Source: Lacipirellula limnantheis (GTDB lineage: Bacteria > Planctomycetota > Planctomycetia > Pirellulales > Lacipirellulaceae). From it: a stretch of 64,000 nucleotides of DNA. The DNA is taken from positions 372,001-436,000 of the forward strand of contig NZ_CP036339.1 in NCBI RefSeq assembly GCF_007746075.1, in the 5' to 3' direction. The notes beneath the pieces are model-generated. The model was not told where the DNA came from. It did no database searches and saw only the letters and a list, made by a program, of their open reading frames with translations. The position numbers and the translations under genes were made by a program. Numbering within the stretch: position 1 is the stretch's first letter; each line of letters opens with the position of its first letter. Below are positions 26,286 to 34,459 of the stretch, in pieces.

Positions 26286-26318
26286 CTGCCGCAACCTGCC
26301 ATTTTTCATATAATGAAA
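26286..26318 (+). promoter_or_regulatory. Candidate nadA promoter with a dyad over the -10 box
   Basis: Perfect TATAAT at 26309-26314, weak -35 (CTGCCG, 26286-26291, 17-bp spacing). The -10 sits in the dyad TTTCAT-ATA-ATGAAA (26304-26318), which could be a repressor site. The nadA start is 77 bp further on. Confidence 0.45.
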
Positions 26319-26390
26319 CGGCTAGTCAGTCTGAGTTCAGAATGACTGAATAGTTGCCGCAAAGCACAACTCGTTTCATCGTCGCCGCCC

Positions 26391-27530
26391 ATGACCATCG
26401 CCGTCCCCACTGCCCCGCAGTTTGAACTCCAACCCTACAAGTCGCTCTCGAACGACGAGCTGCAGCAGCGCATTGACAAAGTTCGCCAGCAGCTCGGCTC
26501 GCGCTTGCTCATCCTGGGCCATCATTATCAGCAAGACGAAGTCATCGCGCTCGCCGACCTCAGCGGCGACAGCTACCAGCTAAGCCAAATGGCCGCTGCC
26601 AGCGCCGACTGCCGCTACATCGCTTTCTGCGGCGTTCACTTCATGGCCGAGACGGCCGACATTCTCGCCAACCGCCCCGACAAACTCGCCGACCGCCACG
26701 GCGAGCGCGTGCAGGTCGTCCTCCCCGATCTCGCCGCCGGTTGCTCGATGGCCGACATGGCCGGCATCCGTCAAATCGAATCGGCGTGGGATCAACTCGC
26801 CGAGGTGATCGATACCGAGGACATCACGCCAGTCACCTACATCAACTCAGCGGCGAGTTTGAAAGCGTTCGTCGGCCGCCACGGCGGCATCGTCTGCACC
26901 AGCAGCAATGCCAAAGCCGCACTGGAGTGGGCGTTCGCCCGCACGAGCCGTGTGATGTTTTTTCCCGATCAACACCTCGGCCGCAACACGGCGACGGGGA
27001 TGGGCATCCCACTCGAGCAGATGCCGGTCTGGGATCCCTACGCCGACGAACTCGGCGGCAGCACCGCCGAGCAGATCCAAGCAAGCCGCGTGATCCTCTG
27101 GAAGGGCCATTGCAGCGTCCACCAGATGTTCCGCCCCGAGCATGTAGCGCTCGCCCGCAAAAATCACCCCGGCATCAAGATTCTCGTGCATCCCGAATGT
27201 CCGCGCGAGGTGTTCGAACTCGCCGATGAATCGGGCAGCACCGGCAAGATCATCAAGACAGTCGAAGCAGCCCCGCCCGGGACGAAGTGGTCGATCGGCA
27301 CGGAGCTGCATCTGGTGAACCGCCTCAAGCAGCAACACCCCGAGCAGGAGATTCACTTCCTCTCGCCGGTCGTCTGCATGTGCGCGACGATGTATCGCAT
27401 CGACCTCGCCCACTTGGCGTGGAGCCTCGAAAACCTCGCCGCCGGCACGCCGGTGAACGTGATCGAAGTTGACGAAGAAACGGCTAAGTGGTCGCTCGTC
27501 GCGCTTGAGCGCATGCTCGAAGTAAAGTAA
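26391..27530 (+). CDS. nadA: Quinolinate synthase
   Basis: The 379-residue enzyme condenses iminoaspartate with dihydroxyacetone phosphate to give quinolinate, the second step of de novo NAD synthesis, in the cytoplasm. Recognised blocks: LILGHHYQQDEVIALAD (40-56), FCGVHFMAETADIL (C80), LPDLAAGCSMADMA (C118), TYINSAA, FFPDQHLGRNTA, HPECPREV and the C-terminal CMCATMYRID. Conserved Cys in these blocks bind the [4Fe-4S] cluster. Length fits the family. No nadB or nadC is adjacent, so it stands alone. Confidence 0.95.
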   Translation: MTIAVPTAPQFELQPYKSLSNDELQQRIDKVRQQLGSRLLILGHHYQQDEVIALADLSGDSYQLSQMAAASADCRYIAFCGVHFMAETADILANRPDKLADRHGERVQVVLPDLAAGCSMADMAGIRQIESAWDQLAEVIDTEDITPVTYINSAASLKAFVGRHGGIVCTSSNAKAALEWAFARTSRVMFFPDQHLGRNTATGMGIPLEQMPVWDPYADELGGSTAEQIQASRVILWKGHCSVHQMFRPEHVALARKNHPGIKILVHPECPREVFELADESGSTGKIIKTVEAAPPGTKWSIGTELHLVNRLKQQHPEQEIHFLSPVVCMCATMYRIDLAHLAWSLENLAAGTPVNVIEVDEETAKWSLVALERMLEVK

Positions 27531-27536
27531 CCCACT

Positions 27537-27608
27537 TAGCCCCCAGCTCTACAAACCGGGCTCCGCGCGACATCGCATCCACCCCCGATTTGAAGAACCG
27601 GGGGCTAA
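27537..27608. repeat. Palindromic repeat with TAGCCCCC...GGGGGCTA ends
   Basis: TAGCCCCCAGCTCT at the left and AACCGGGGGCTAAA at the right are inverted. It lies between the convergent nadA and wrbA genes. It shares its ends with the family B elements at 49527 and 52463, but the interior differs. Confidence 0.5.
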
Positions 27609-27624
27609 ATGCATCGCCCGCCGT

Positions 27625-28239
27625 TCACTTCCCCACCAGCTTCGCGGTAATCTCCGCCACATGCCGCCCCTGAAAGCGCGCAATCGCCAACTCATTCGCG
27701 CTCGGCTGCCGTGATCCGTCGCCGCCGGCCAACGTCCCCGCTCCGTACGGCGAACCGCCGGTGATCTCGTTCATATTCGTCAGCTCCTGGCAGCTGTACG
27801 GCACGCCCACGATGATCATGCCATGATGGAGCAGCGTCGTGTGAAAACTGGTGATCGTCGTCTCCTGCCCGCCATGCTGCGTGCCGGTGCTGGTGAAGAC
27901 GCTCCCCACCTTGCCGATGAGCGCCCCCTTGGCCCACAGCCCGCCCGTCTGATCGAGAAAATTCCGCATTTGCGCCGCCATGTTCCCAAACCGAGTCGGC
28001 GTGCCGAAGATGATCGCGTCGGCATCGGCCAATTGCGCCGGAACGGCGACCGGCACGCTTGCAAAACCGTCGCGCGCCTTTTTTGCGCCGCTCTTTTCTA
28101 GCGCCGCCTCGGGAATCAATTCCGCCACCTGATAGAGCGAAACCTCCGCCCCCGGCACGCTCCTGGCTCCCTCCGCCACGGCCTCGGCCAGCTGATGAAT
28201 ATGCCCGTACATACTGTAAAAAATCACTTGAATTTTCAT
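27625..28239 (-). CDS. wrbA: NAD(P)H:quinone oxidoreductase, WrbA type
   Basis: The 204-residue flavodoxin-fold enzyme reduces quinones by two electrons with FMN. Motifs: FMN phosphate loop [14 protein letters not shown] (7-20), [20 protein letters not shown], and the WrbA-specific [14 protein letters not shown] and [12 protein letters not shown]. Length matches family members (about 200). The gene stands alone, convergent with nadA and divergent from the transporter/synthase gene with about 150 bp between the starts. Confidence 0.93.
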   Translation of the reverse strand: MKIQVIFYSMYGHIHQLAEAVAEGARSVPGAEVSLYQVAELIPEAALEKSGAKKARDGFASVPVAVPAQLADADAIIFGTPTRFGNMAAQMRNFLDQTGGLWAKGALIGKVGSVFTSTGTQHGGQETTITSFHTTLLHHGMIIVGVPYSCQELTNMNEITGGSPYGAGTLAGGDGSRQPSANELAIARFQGRHVAEITAKLVGK

Positions 28240-28393
28240 GGCGGAGTCCTCGTAGCTTCGGGGCTGGGGAAACGATGGGCGAAGTCGCGCAACCGGATCA
28301 ACATTTGCGAGCGAACAGCGGCGACGCCATTGATCTTAGCACTCTCGGCGACTGCATCTAGCGGCGCGAATCCCGGCAACGACAATAGGCTGG

Positions 28394-30559
28394 ATGAGCC
28401 CAAACAACGTCTCCGCCGCCGCTCCCGACCCCGTCGACTCACCGGAGCGATCCTCGCGCCTGCTCGATCTCGTCCTTGCGGCGACCGTCGCTCTCAGCGC
28501 TTGGTTGATCTTCCAGGTCCAGCCGATGATTGCCAAGCGAATCCTCCCCTGGTTCGGCGGCGGCACGGCCGTCTGGACCACGGTCATGCTCTTCTTTCAG
28601 TCGGCTCTCTTCATCGGGTACCTCTACGCGCACCTAACCACGACGCGACTTAGTTCCCGCCGGCAGGTTCGCTTCCATGTGACGCTGCTCGCCGTGGCTG
28701 CAATGCTCGCCGCGATTCTTGGAGTTCTACCCAGCGACGAGTGGCGTCCGACCGACAGCAACCGACCCGCACTTCACATCCTCGTCATGCTCGCCGCCGC
28801 GGTAGGCCTCCCCTACTTGACGCTTGCCGCCACGGCGCCGTTGACGCAAGTCTGGTTCGCACGCATTCATCCGGGCCGTTCCCCTTATCGTCTTTACGCA
28901 CTTTCGAATGTCGGATCGTTGGCTGCACTTCTCAGCTATCCCTTCCTGGTGGAGCCAAATCTCGGCGTGGCCAGTCAAGGAACTGCATGGACGTCGCTCT
29001 TCGTCCTCTTCGCGCTTCTCTGCGCGTGGAGCGGACTGGCGTCACTTCGGCCCAGTTCCGCAGCGTCCGACGGTAGCGGCTCTTTGCGAGACGCCGCCGC
29101 TCCGATGGGCGACGCCAGCGAGCGAAAACGCCCGCTGCAGCGTTTTTTCTGGCTGGCTTTGCCAGCGGTGGCGTCGGTAGCCCTGTTGGCGATCACCAAT
29201 CATCTTTGCCAAGACATTCTCTCGGCGCCGCTGCTCTGGATCGCGCCGATGGTCGTCTACCTACTCAGCTTCATTCTCACATTCGATAGCGATCGCTGGT
29301 ACCGTCGCGACGTCTGGATGACTCTCGGGGCGGTCGCCTCGTTTGCAGCGGCGTTCACCTGGCAGCGCAGAATTCATATTCCCATTGGCGTGCTCCTCGC
29401 CGTCAATCTCACGCTGCTCGCCGCAATCTGCATGATTTGCCACGGCGAACTTGTTCGGCTTCGGCCCTCCACGCGCCGGTTGACGGCGTTCTATCTCAGC
29501 ATCTCGGCCGGGGGCGCCATCGGCGGCTTCCTGGTTGGCATCGTTGCGCCCCTATTGCTTGACGATTACTACGAACTTCAACTGAGCCTCGTCGCCGCCT
29601 GGCTGCTGGCATTCGCTTTACTCGTGACCGACCGTACTTCTCCGTTCTTCGATGGCGGTAGAGGAATGGCTTTCAAAGGCCTCCTTGGCGCGATAGGCGT
29701 CCTGGCTGCCTTATGCGTATTCATGTATGTCGGCGTGTCGCGTCAATGGGATGGCCACATCGCGCAGGATCGTAGTTTCTTCGGAGTTCTCAAGGTGCGA
29801 TTTCTCCGCGCATCGACCGGGGAAGAGTACTACGGGCTGACCAACGGGCGCATCTCTCACGGCGGTCAATTTAAAGATCCTCAACAACGCCGCGTTCCTA
29901 TGCTTTATTACCATCCCGACAGCGGCGTCGGCAAAGTTCTCACTCAACGCGATCCGCAATATCCCCGTCGCGTCGGCGTCATCGGCCTCGGAGCCGGGAC
30001 GATTGCGGCGTACGCCGAACCGAAGGAAACCTTTCGCTTCTACGATATCAATCCGCAAGTCATCACTTACGCCAAACGAATCTTCACCTATCTCGACGAT
30101 GCTCGCGATCGGGGAGCTACCATTGAAATCGTCGAAGGGGACGCGCGGCTGGCGCTAGAGAGCGAGCCGCCGCAGAACTTCGACGTCCTCGTCCTCGACG
30201 CCTTCAACAGCGATGCGATACCCGCCCATCTGCTCACGCGGGAAGCATTTGCACTCTACCTGCGCCACCTTCAGGATCCCAACGGAATCCTGGCCGTCCA
30301 CATCTCCAGCGATCACTTGGAGTTGACCCCGGTCGTCCGCGCCGCGGCCGAGCATTTTCAACTCGATGGGATCGTTCTAGATGTTCCGCCCGACGGCACG
30401 CCGGCCACGGCGGCCTGCGTCTGGATTGTCCTCGGCCGAGGCGCCGGCCGACTTTCAGGCCAAGGCGTTGGAACGCCACTGAGCGAATACGCCAAAGACC
30501 GTCCAGAGGCGAACTGGACCGACGATTACAGTTCGCTCCTCGATGTGCTGGTTCACTGA
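28394..30559 (+). CDS. Fused membrane transporter/spermidine synthase-like protein
   Basis: The 721-residue protein has an N-terminal membrane part (about residues 20-460, roughly 12 hydrophobic helices, beginning LVLAATVALSAWLIFQVQP) and a C-terminal class I methyltransferase-fold domain, about 485-700. That domain shows the nucleotide-binding loop GVIGLGAGTIAAYA, the acidic strand end YDINPQVI, EIVEGDARLAL and VLVLDAFNSDAIPAHLLT, as in spermidine synthase. Such fusions are common in environmental bacteria. Polyamine synthesis activity is unproven for this class. No speD neighbour. Confidence 0.82.
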   Translation: MSPNNVSAAAPDPVDSPERSSRLLDLVLAATVALSAWLIFQVQPMIAKRILPWFGGGTAVWTTVMLFFQSALFIGYLYAHLTTTRLSSRRQVRFHVTLLAVAAMLAAILGVLPSDEWRPTDSNRPALHILVMLAAAVGLPYLTLAATAPLTQVWFARIHPGRSPYRLYALSNVGSLAALLSYPFLVEPNLGVASQGTAWTSLFVLFALLCAWSGLASLRPSSAASDGSGSLRDAAAPMGDASERKRPLQRFFWLALPAVASVALLAITNHLCQDILSAPLLWIAPMVVYLLSFILTFDSDRWYRRDVWMTLGAVASFAAAFTWQRRIHIPIGVLLAVNLTLLAAICMICHGELVRLRPSTRRLTAFYLSISAGGAIGGFLVGIVAPLLLDDYYELQLSLVAAWLLAFALLVTDRTSPFFDGGRGMAFKGLLGAIGVLAALCVFMYVGVSRQWDGHIAQDRSFFGVLKVRFLRASTGEEYYGLTNGRISHGGQFKDPQQRRVPMLYYHPDSGVGKVLTQRDPQYPRRVGVIGLGAGTIAAYAEPKETFRFYDINPQVITYAKRIFTYLDDARDRGATIEIVEGDARLALESEPPQNFDVLVLDAFNSDAIPAHLLTREAFALYLRHLQDPNGILAVHISSDHLELTPVVRAAAEHFQLDGIVLDVPPDGTPATAACVWIVLGRGAGRLSGQGVGTPLSEYAKDRPEANWTDDYSSLLDVLVH

Positions 30560-30588
30560 TGCCGTCAACTTGCGGCGTCAGCACTCTT
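30556..30588 (+). terminator. Weak candidate terminator
   Basis: CTGATGCCG and CGGCGTCAG pair with one wobble and overlap the stop codon at 30557. The tail ACTCTTTC is only partly T-rich. Confidence 0.35.
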
Positions 30589-30589
30589 T

Positions 30590-30660
30590 CTTTGCGACTT
30601 CGCGCCTTTGCGTGAGATCAAGTGTGCGCCTGTTTCACGCAAAGGCGCGAAGGCGCAATG
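30590..30660. repeat. Palindrome of the CTTTGCG/CGCAAAG type
   Basis: GCGCCTTTGCGTGAGA is inverted to TTTCACGCAAAGGCGC with a loop of about 17 nt. The remaining intergenic bases (30661-30835) hold no gene. Confidence 0.55.
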
Positions 30661-30835
30661 ATAAGAGAAATGACGTTCATTACCCAGCATTTGGCCGATG
30701 TCGCGTTCTTCGTCATCCGTCGTCTCTCGTCGCGTCCGTCGTGCCATTGTGGTTCAATTTTTTCGCCCCCGAGCAGAAGCTAGCGAGTGACTTGGTGACA
30801 GGGCGCCGGCCACTTCGTCTGCCAAAAAACTCCGC

Positions 30836-30878
30836 TTGCTAACTATGACGATAGTCGTAATACTACCCACGTCGTAGT
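30836..30878 (+). promoter_or_regulatory. Candidate promoter and operator of the blaI-type gene
   Basis: TTGCTA (30836-30841), a 16-bp spacer, then TAATAC (30858-30863). Two dyads overlap it: CTAT-GACG-ATAG (30843-30854) and ACTAC-(7)-GTAGT (30862-30878). BlaI/MecI regulators bind TACTACA/TGTAGTA-like dyads, so the second one (ACTAC...GTAGT) is a fair operator candidate for autoregulation. Confidence 0.5.
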
Positions 30879-30913
30879 TCACGGCTCGTTCACATCGAGA
30901 AACGTCGCCTCGC

Positions 30914-31309
30914 ATGCCCGCCAAAAAGCCACTCCCCCGCCTCGCCGCCGGCGAACTTGAAATGCTCCAGATGCTCTGGCGCGAGGGGAGCGTCACCATC
31001 AGCCAGGCCCAGCAGGCCCTGGGCCTCCCCATCGGTTACACCACCGTCCAGACGCGGCTCAACCGCCTGGTGAAAAAGGGCGCCGCCGCTCGCACGCCGC
31101 AGCGGCCCGCCAAGTATTCCGCCGCCGTCACTGCCGCCGACGTGGGGCAGACCGATCTCGACATGCTGGTCGAGCGCGTGACCGCCGGCCGGGTGACGCC
31201 GCTCGTGGCGCACCTGTTGGAGCGGCACAAGCTCTCCGCGGCCGAGATTCAGGAACTGAAAGCACTCGTCGCCGCGGCGGAACGCAAATCCCGCCGTCGC
31301 CAACCGTAG
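30914..31309 (+). CDS. BlaI/MecI/CopY-family transcriptional repressor
   Basis: The 131-residue protein is a winged-helix repressor: LAAGELEMLQMLWREGSVTI at the N-terminus, the recognition region GYTTVQTRLNRLVKKGA (41-57), and a dimerisation helix region near 85-125 ending in a basic tail. In BlaI systems the repressor is cleaved after the M56 membrane peptidase senses a signal. Here the M56 gene starts 11 bp downstream, so the two form one unit. The C-terminus is Lys/Arg rich. The regulon is unknown; no beta-lactamase gene is in the window. Confidence 0.88.
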   Translation: MPAKKPLPRLAAGELEMLQMLWREGSVTISQAQQALGLPIGYTTVQTRLNRLVKKGAAARTPQRPAKYSAAVTAADVGQTDLDMLVERVTAGRVTPLVAHLLERHKLSAAEIQELKALVAAAERKSRRRQP

Positions 31310-31320
31310 CGAGAGAGCGC

Positions 31321-34284
31321 ATGACGCCCGCCGACATCGCCGCCGCCCTGGTTCGCACGACGCTCGCGACGTCGGCCGCCGCGCTCGCCGCCTGGGCGCT
31401 GCTGACGCTTCTCCGCGTCGACTCGCCGCGGATCCACCGCATCGCCTGGCTGCTCGTCATCGCCCAAGGCTGGCTCTTCTTCCCGCTGACGATCGAAATC
31501 GAATCAGAATCACCTCCACCAACAACCAAGCGAGCCGCTGGCCTTGTGCCAGCGGGAATGCACGAAACGGAAACTTTCGAGATCGAGAATGAAGCCGAAT
31601 GGGGTCGGGGACCTTTTGCGACTAGCGACTCTCCATTGGTGGAAGCCCCGCTATCGCAAAAGGTCCCCGACCCCTTCTCATTCGCCATCGCCGCTTGGCT
31701 TCTCGGCGCGATCACTCTCGCCGCCATCGCCGTCTGTCGCTACTTGCAAGTGCTTCGCACGCTCCCGCTCGGTTCCCCGCCGGACGATCCGCGGTGGCGA
31801 GCCGAATGGCACGCCGCCCGCGCCGCCGCCAAACTCCGCCGCCGCCAGTCCGTCGAGCTGCGCATCACGACCAGCCTCGGCCCGCTCCTCCACTGGGCCC
31901 CCTGGGCCTACCTGATCCTCGTCCCGCGCCCCCTCTGGACCACGCTCGCCACCCCCCAGCGGCAAGCGATCCTCCGCCACGAACTCGCCCACCTCCGCCG
32001 CGGCGACCTCTGGAAATCACTCGCCATCCGCGTCCTCGCACTGCCGCAATGGTTCAACCCGCTCGCCTGGCTCGCCATCCGCCGCTTCGACGAAGCCGCC
32101 GAATGGGCCTGCGACGACGCTGCCGCCGCGACCGCCGCAGGCCGGCTGAAGTTCGCCAAGTCCCTGCTCCAATCCGCCGAGTACGCCGCCGTCCCCTTCC
32201 CCGCCAGCGCCCCAGCCGCCCGGGGCGTGCTGACGCGAAGAATCCATCGCCTCGTTAGTCCGAGATTCAAGGAGGAATCGAAGATGAAACTGCTGCTTGT
32301 CCCAATGTTGCTAGTGCTGGCGGCCGTCGCTCAGGTCGTTCGCATCCAACGCGTCGTTGCCGACGAACCTCAACAGCCGCCCGCCTCCGGTATTCGGTCG
32401 CTTGCAGAGGAATTCTCCATTCCGCTCGCTGAACGCCTGGAGAATGCCAAGCAGCGGCACGCGCAGCTAATCGCCGAGAGGCAGCGTCATGTGGACGCCG
32501 CCAAGAGTTCGAACCTCCCGGCGGCGCAGGACGTCAGTCACTCAGGCCCGCCATTGAGTCAGGAGCAAATCGACTTCGATCGCCTTACGAAGGAGTTTGA
32601 AAACTTCGCTGGCATGGACTACGTCATCGAGCCGCCCGATATCCTTTCGATCAAAAGCGACAAGCTCGTGCCGAAGGCGCCCCACCGCCTTGAAACGTTC
32701 GACAAGTTGCAGATTCGCGTGACAGGCGCAATCCCCGAACAGCCGATCGACAACGCCTACAACGTCGACGCGGACGGGACCGTCAACCTCGGGCCCACTT
32801 ACGGCCGCATCGCGGTGGTCGGGCAAACGATTCAAGAAGCCGATGACGTAATTCGCGCAGGGCTTTCCAGGGTCCTTCCAGACGTCGACGTCACGGTCAC
32901 TTTGCTCGCGTCGTCGAGCGCTCAGGCGATCACCGGACAACATCTAGTCGCCATGGACGGTCGCGTCAATCTTGGTTTCTATGGATCGGTCTTAGTGACG
33001 GGGATGACCCTCAAGGAAGCCCGTGCCGCGTTTGAACGGAAGCTTGCCGAGCAGTTCGACGATCCGAAAGTCTCCGTCAAGGTGTTGGCCTACAACAGCA
33101 AAGTCTACTACGTCATCACGCAAAGAAGGGGGGGTGGCGACGAAGCCACGCGACTGCCGATCCCATTCCCAGTCGACGGCAGAGAAAACGTTGCCGAAGC
33201 CCTGGCCCGAGTTTACGACAACGCTGACCGAACGCTGAAACTGAAAGAATTGGCCGATGCGTCGCTCACGTTAGTTCGCCCAGCGCCGAACGGCGTCGGC
33301 CTCGAGCGCGTCTATCCTATCGTTTGGGATGCGTCGACCCAGGCGCCGACCCCGCTAACCAATCACGGAATGCTTCCAGGCGATCGCATCTTCGTCGAAT
33401 TGAAGCCAGCTGCCGCTTTGCCCAAAAAAGCATATTCAGTAAAGGATGTAAACGGACGCGAATTCACCATCGAACCGCGCTTCCTTCCGAACGTTCGCGG
33501 CTCCAGGAAATCGATGCCGACTGGCGCGGAGGGTGGCAGCGAAGTTGGCACGAACAATTCAACACCGTCGAAGACTCACACGACCGACAAGGCCGCTTAC
33601 CGCCTGCAACCCTACGACACGATCAAACTCCGCGTCGCGCGCCCGCATCGCCCGGCACACGTCCTCACTTGGGGCGACCTCGAAGGCGAGTTCACGCTCT
33701 CGCGCGACGGATCAATTTACCTGGGCGACGATTTAGAATTGGCGCAACTTGCGGGAATGACCTCTGAGGAGGCTTGCACTGCGATCGAACGCCAACTCCG
33801 TGAGGTGGCGCCGGAATGCAAGGCAACACTCGAACTCGGCCCGCTGGCGTCGGAGAAGTTTTTTGTGTCGATCCAGCGTCCCGACGGAACCGAGGTTGCC
33901 GCCGGTGCGATGCCTGTCGATGCCAGTGCGCCGGCGTCGACGCACCTCGGCAGCTTGAGGCATTGGCTGGGGACGGCGTTCGAGGAAGCTGATTGGGAAC
34001 TCGCCGAGCCGGCCGACTCCAACGTCCGGAAGGCCTATCTGCCGGGACCTGGCGATCGATTAGTGATCAAAGTACGGGCCGACGCCGAGCTTGGGCTCCT
34101 GGAGTCGCCGCCATCACGACCAAATTATAGGGTTACCGTCCCCCCGCCCATGTGGATCGAAGTCTTCGGCAAGAAGACCAGAGGGTTCCGTATAGCGCCC
34201 TTGCCCGGTTGGCGTGCACTCTACAGCACGCAATTCGACCATCCCGACGTCCAACGTCCCGCTGGCCCGAAGTACGCCCGCTAG
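31321..34284 (+). CDS. M56 (BlaR1-like) peptidase fused to polysaccharide-export-like domains
   Basis: The 987-residue protein begins with four predicted membrane segments and a zinc site H220-E221-L-A-H224 (RHELAHLRRGDLWKS) plus E261 (DEAAEWACDD), the BlaR1/M56 metallopeptidase core. After a hydrophobic segment (about 322-345) come three regions resembling Poly_export/SLBB domains of Wza-like proteins: about 435-600 (VIEPPDILSIKSD, GTVNLGPTYGRIAVVGQTI), then about 755-845 (YRLQPYDTIKLRVARP, GSIYLGDDLELAQL), and a shorter one near 905-985. A beta-lactam sensor domain is absent. Residues 94-118 are encoded by a dispersed hairpin. It follows a BlaI-type gene. Confidence 0.75.
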   Translation: MTPADIAAALVRTTLATSAAALAAWALLTLLRVDSPRIHRIAWLLVIAQGWLFFPLTIEIESESPPPTTKRAAGLVPAGMHETETFEIENEAEWGRGPFATSDSPLVEAPLSQKVPDPFSFAIAAWLLGAITLAAIAVCRYLQVLRTLPLGSPPDDPRWRAEWHAARAAAKLRRRQSVELRITTSLGPLLHWAPWAYLILVPRPLWTTLATPQRQAILRHELAHLRRGDLWKSLAIRVLALPQWFNPLAWLAIRRFDEAAEWACDDAAAATAAGRLKFAKSLLQSAEYAAVPFPASAPAARGVLTRRIHRLVSPRFKEESKMKLLLVPMLLVLAAVAQVVRIQRVVADEPQQPPASGIRSLAEEFSIPLAERLENAKQRHAQLIAERQRHVDAAKSSNLPAAQDVSHSGPPLSQEQIDFDRLTKEFENFAGMDYVIEPPDILSIKSDKLVPKAPHRLETFDKLQIRVTGAIPEQPIDNAYNVDADGTVNLGPTYGRIAVVGQTIQEADDVIRAGLSRVLPDVDVTVTLLASSSAQAITGQHLVAMDGRVNLGFYGSVLVTGMTLKEARAAFERKLAEQFDDPKVSVKVLAYNSKVYYVITQRRGGGDEATRLPIPFPVDGRENVAEALARVYDNADRTLKLKELADASLTLVRPAPNGVGLERVYPIVWDASTQAPTPLTNHGMLPGDRIFVELKPAAALPKKAYSVKDVNGREFTIEPRFLPNVRGSRKSMPTGAEGGSEVGTNNSTPSKTHTTDKAAYRLQPYDTIKLRVARPHRPAHVLTWGDLEGEFTLSRDGSIYLGDDLELAQLAGMTSEEACTAIERQLREVAPECKATLELGPLASEKFFVSIQRPDGTEVAAGAMPVDASAPASTHLGSLRHWLGTAFEEADWELAEPADSNVRKAYLPGPGDRLVIKVRADAELGLLESPPSRPNYRVTVPPPMWIEVFGKKTRGFRIAPLPGWRALYSTQFDHPDVQRPAGPKYAR
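31601..31674. repeat. 74-nt hairpin, family A copy 2, inside the M56 gene
   Basis: Perfect 20-bp arms GGGGTCGGGGACCTTTTGCG and its complement (31655-31674). It is in frame and encodes part of a loop between membrane segments 2 and 3. Four other copies are between genes. Confidence 0.85.
32269..32286 (+). promoter_or_regulatory. Strong internal ribosome-binding site and ATG within the M56 fusion gene
   Basis: AAGGAGG at 32269-32275 lies eight bases before an in-frame ATG at 32284. Translation from there would begin MKLLLVPMLLVLAAVAQVV, a good signal peptide, and yield the export-like part alone (about 666 residues). Confidence 0.45.
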
Positions 34285-34400
34285 CCGGAGGCCCACGGCC
34301 TCCGGGCGGCGCCAACGATCGACGTAGAATTCTACCAAGCCCATTGAGCCGCGGGCGACAGCCCGCGCGTACCCGCTGAGAGCGGCGGGGCTAAATGGCC
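34282..34400. repeat. Family C and family D palindromes
   Basis: The stop codon TAG of the M56 fusion (34282-34284) runs into GCCGGAGGCCCACGGCCTCC, identical to the copy near 22325. At 34346-34400 is GAGCCGCGGGCGACAGCCCG and a second small hairpin, like 16990-17042. Confidence 0.65.
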
Positions 34401-34459
34401 GTTGCGGTATGGTGCACGCACCGCTACGGCGATATATGAAGAGTTAGTGATCCGATTGC

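Noticed and set aside
31601..31674. Frameshift or misassembly in the M56 gene caused by the hairpin
   Set aside because: The frame continues without a stop on both sides, and the flanking protein matches the M56 family, so this looks like a genuine in-frame insert.
30914..34284. Classical beta-lactam resistance blaI-blaR1 system
   Set aside because: The C-terminal penicillin-binding sensor domain is absent and no beta-lactamase gene is nearby.
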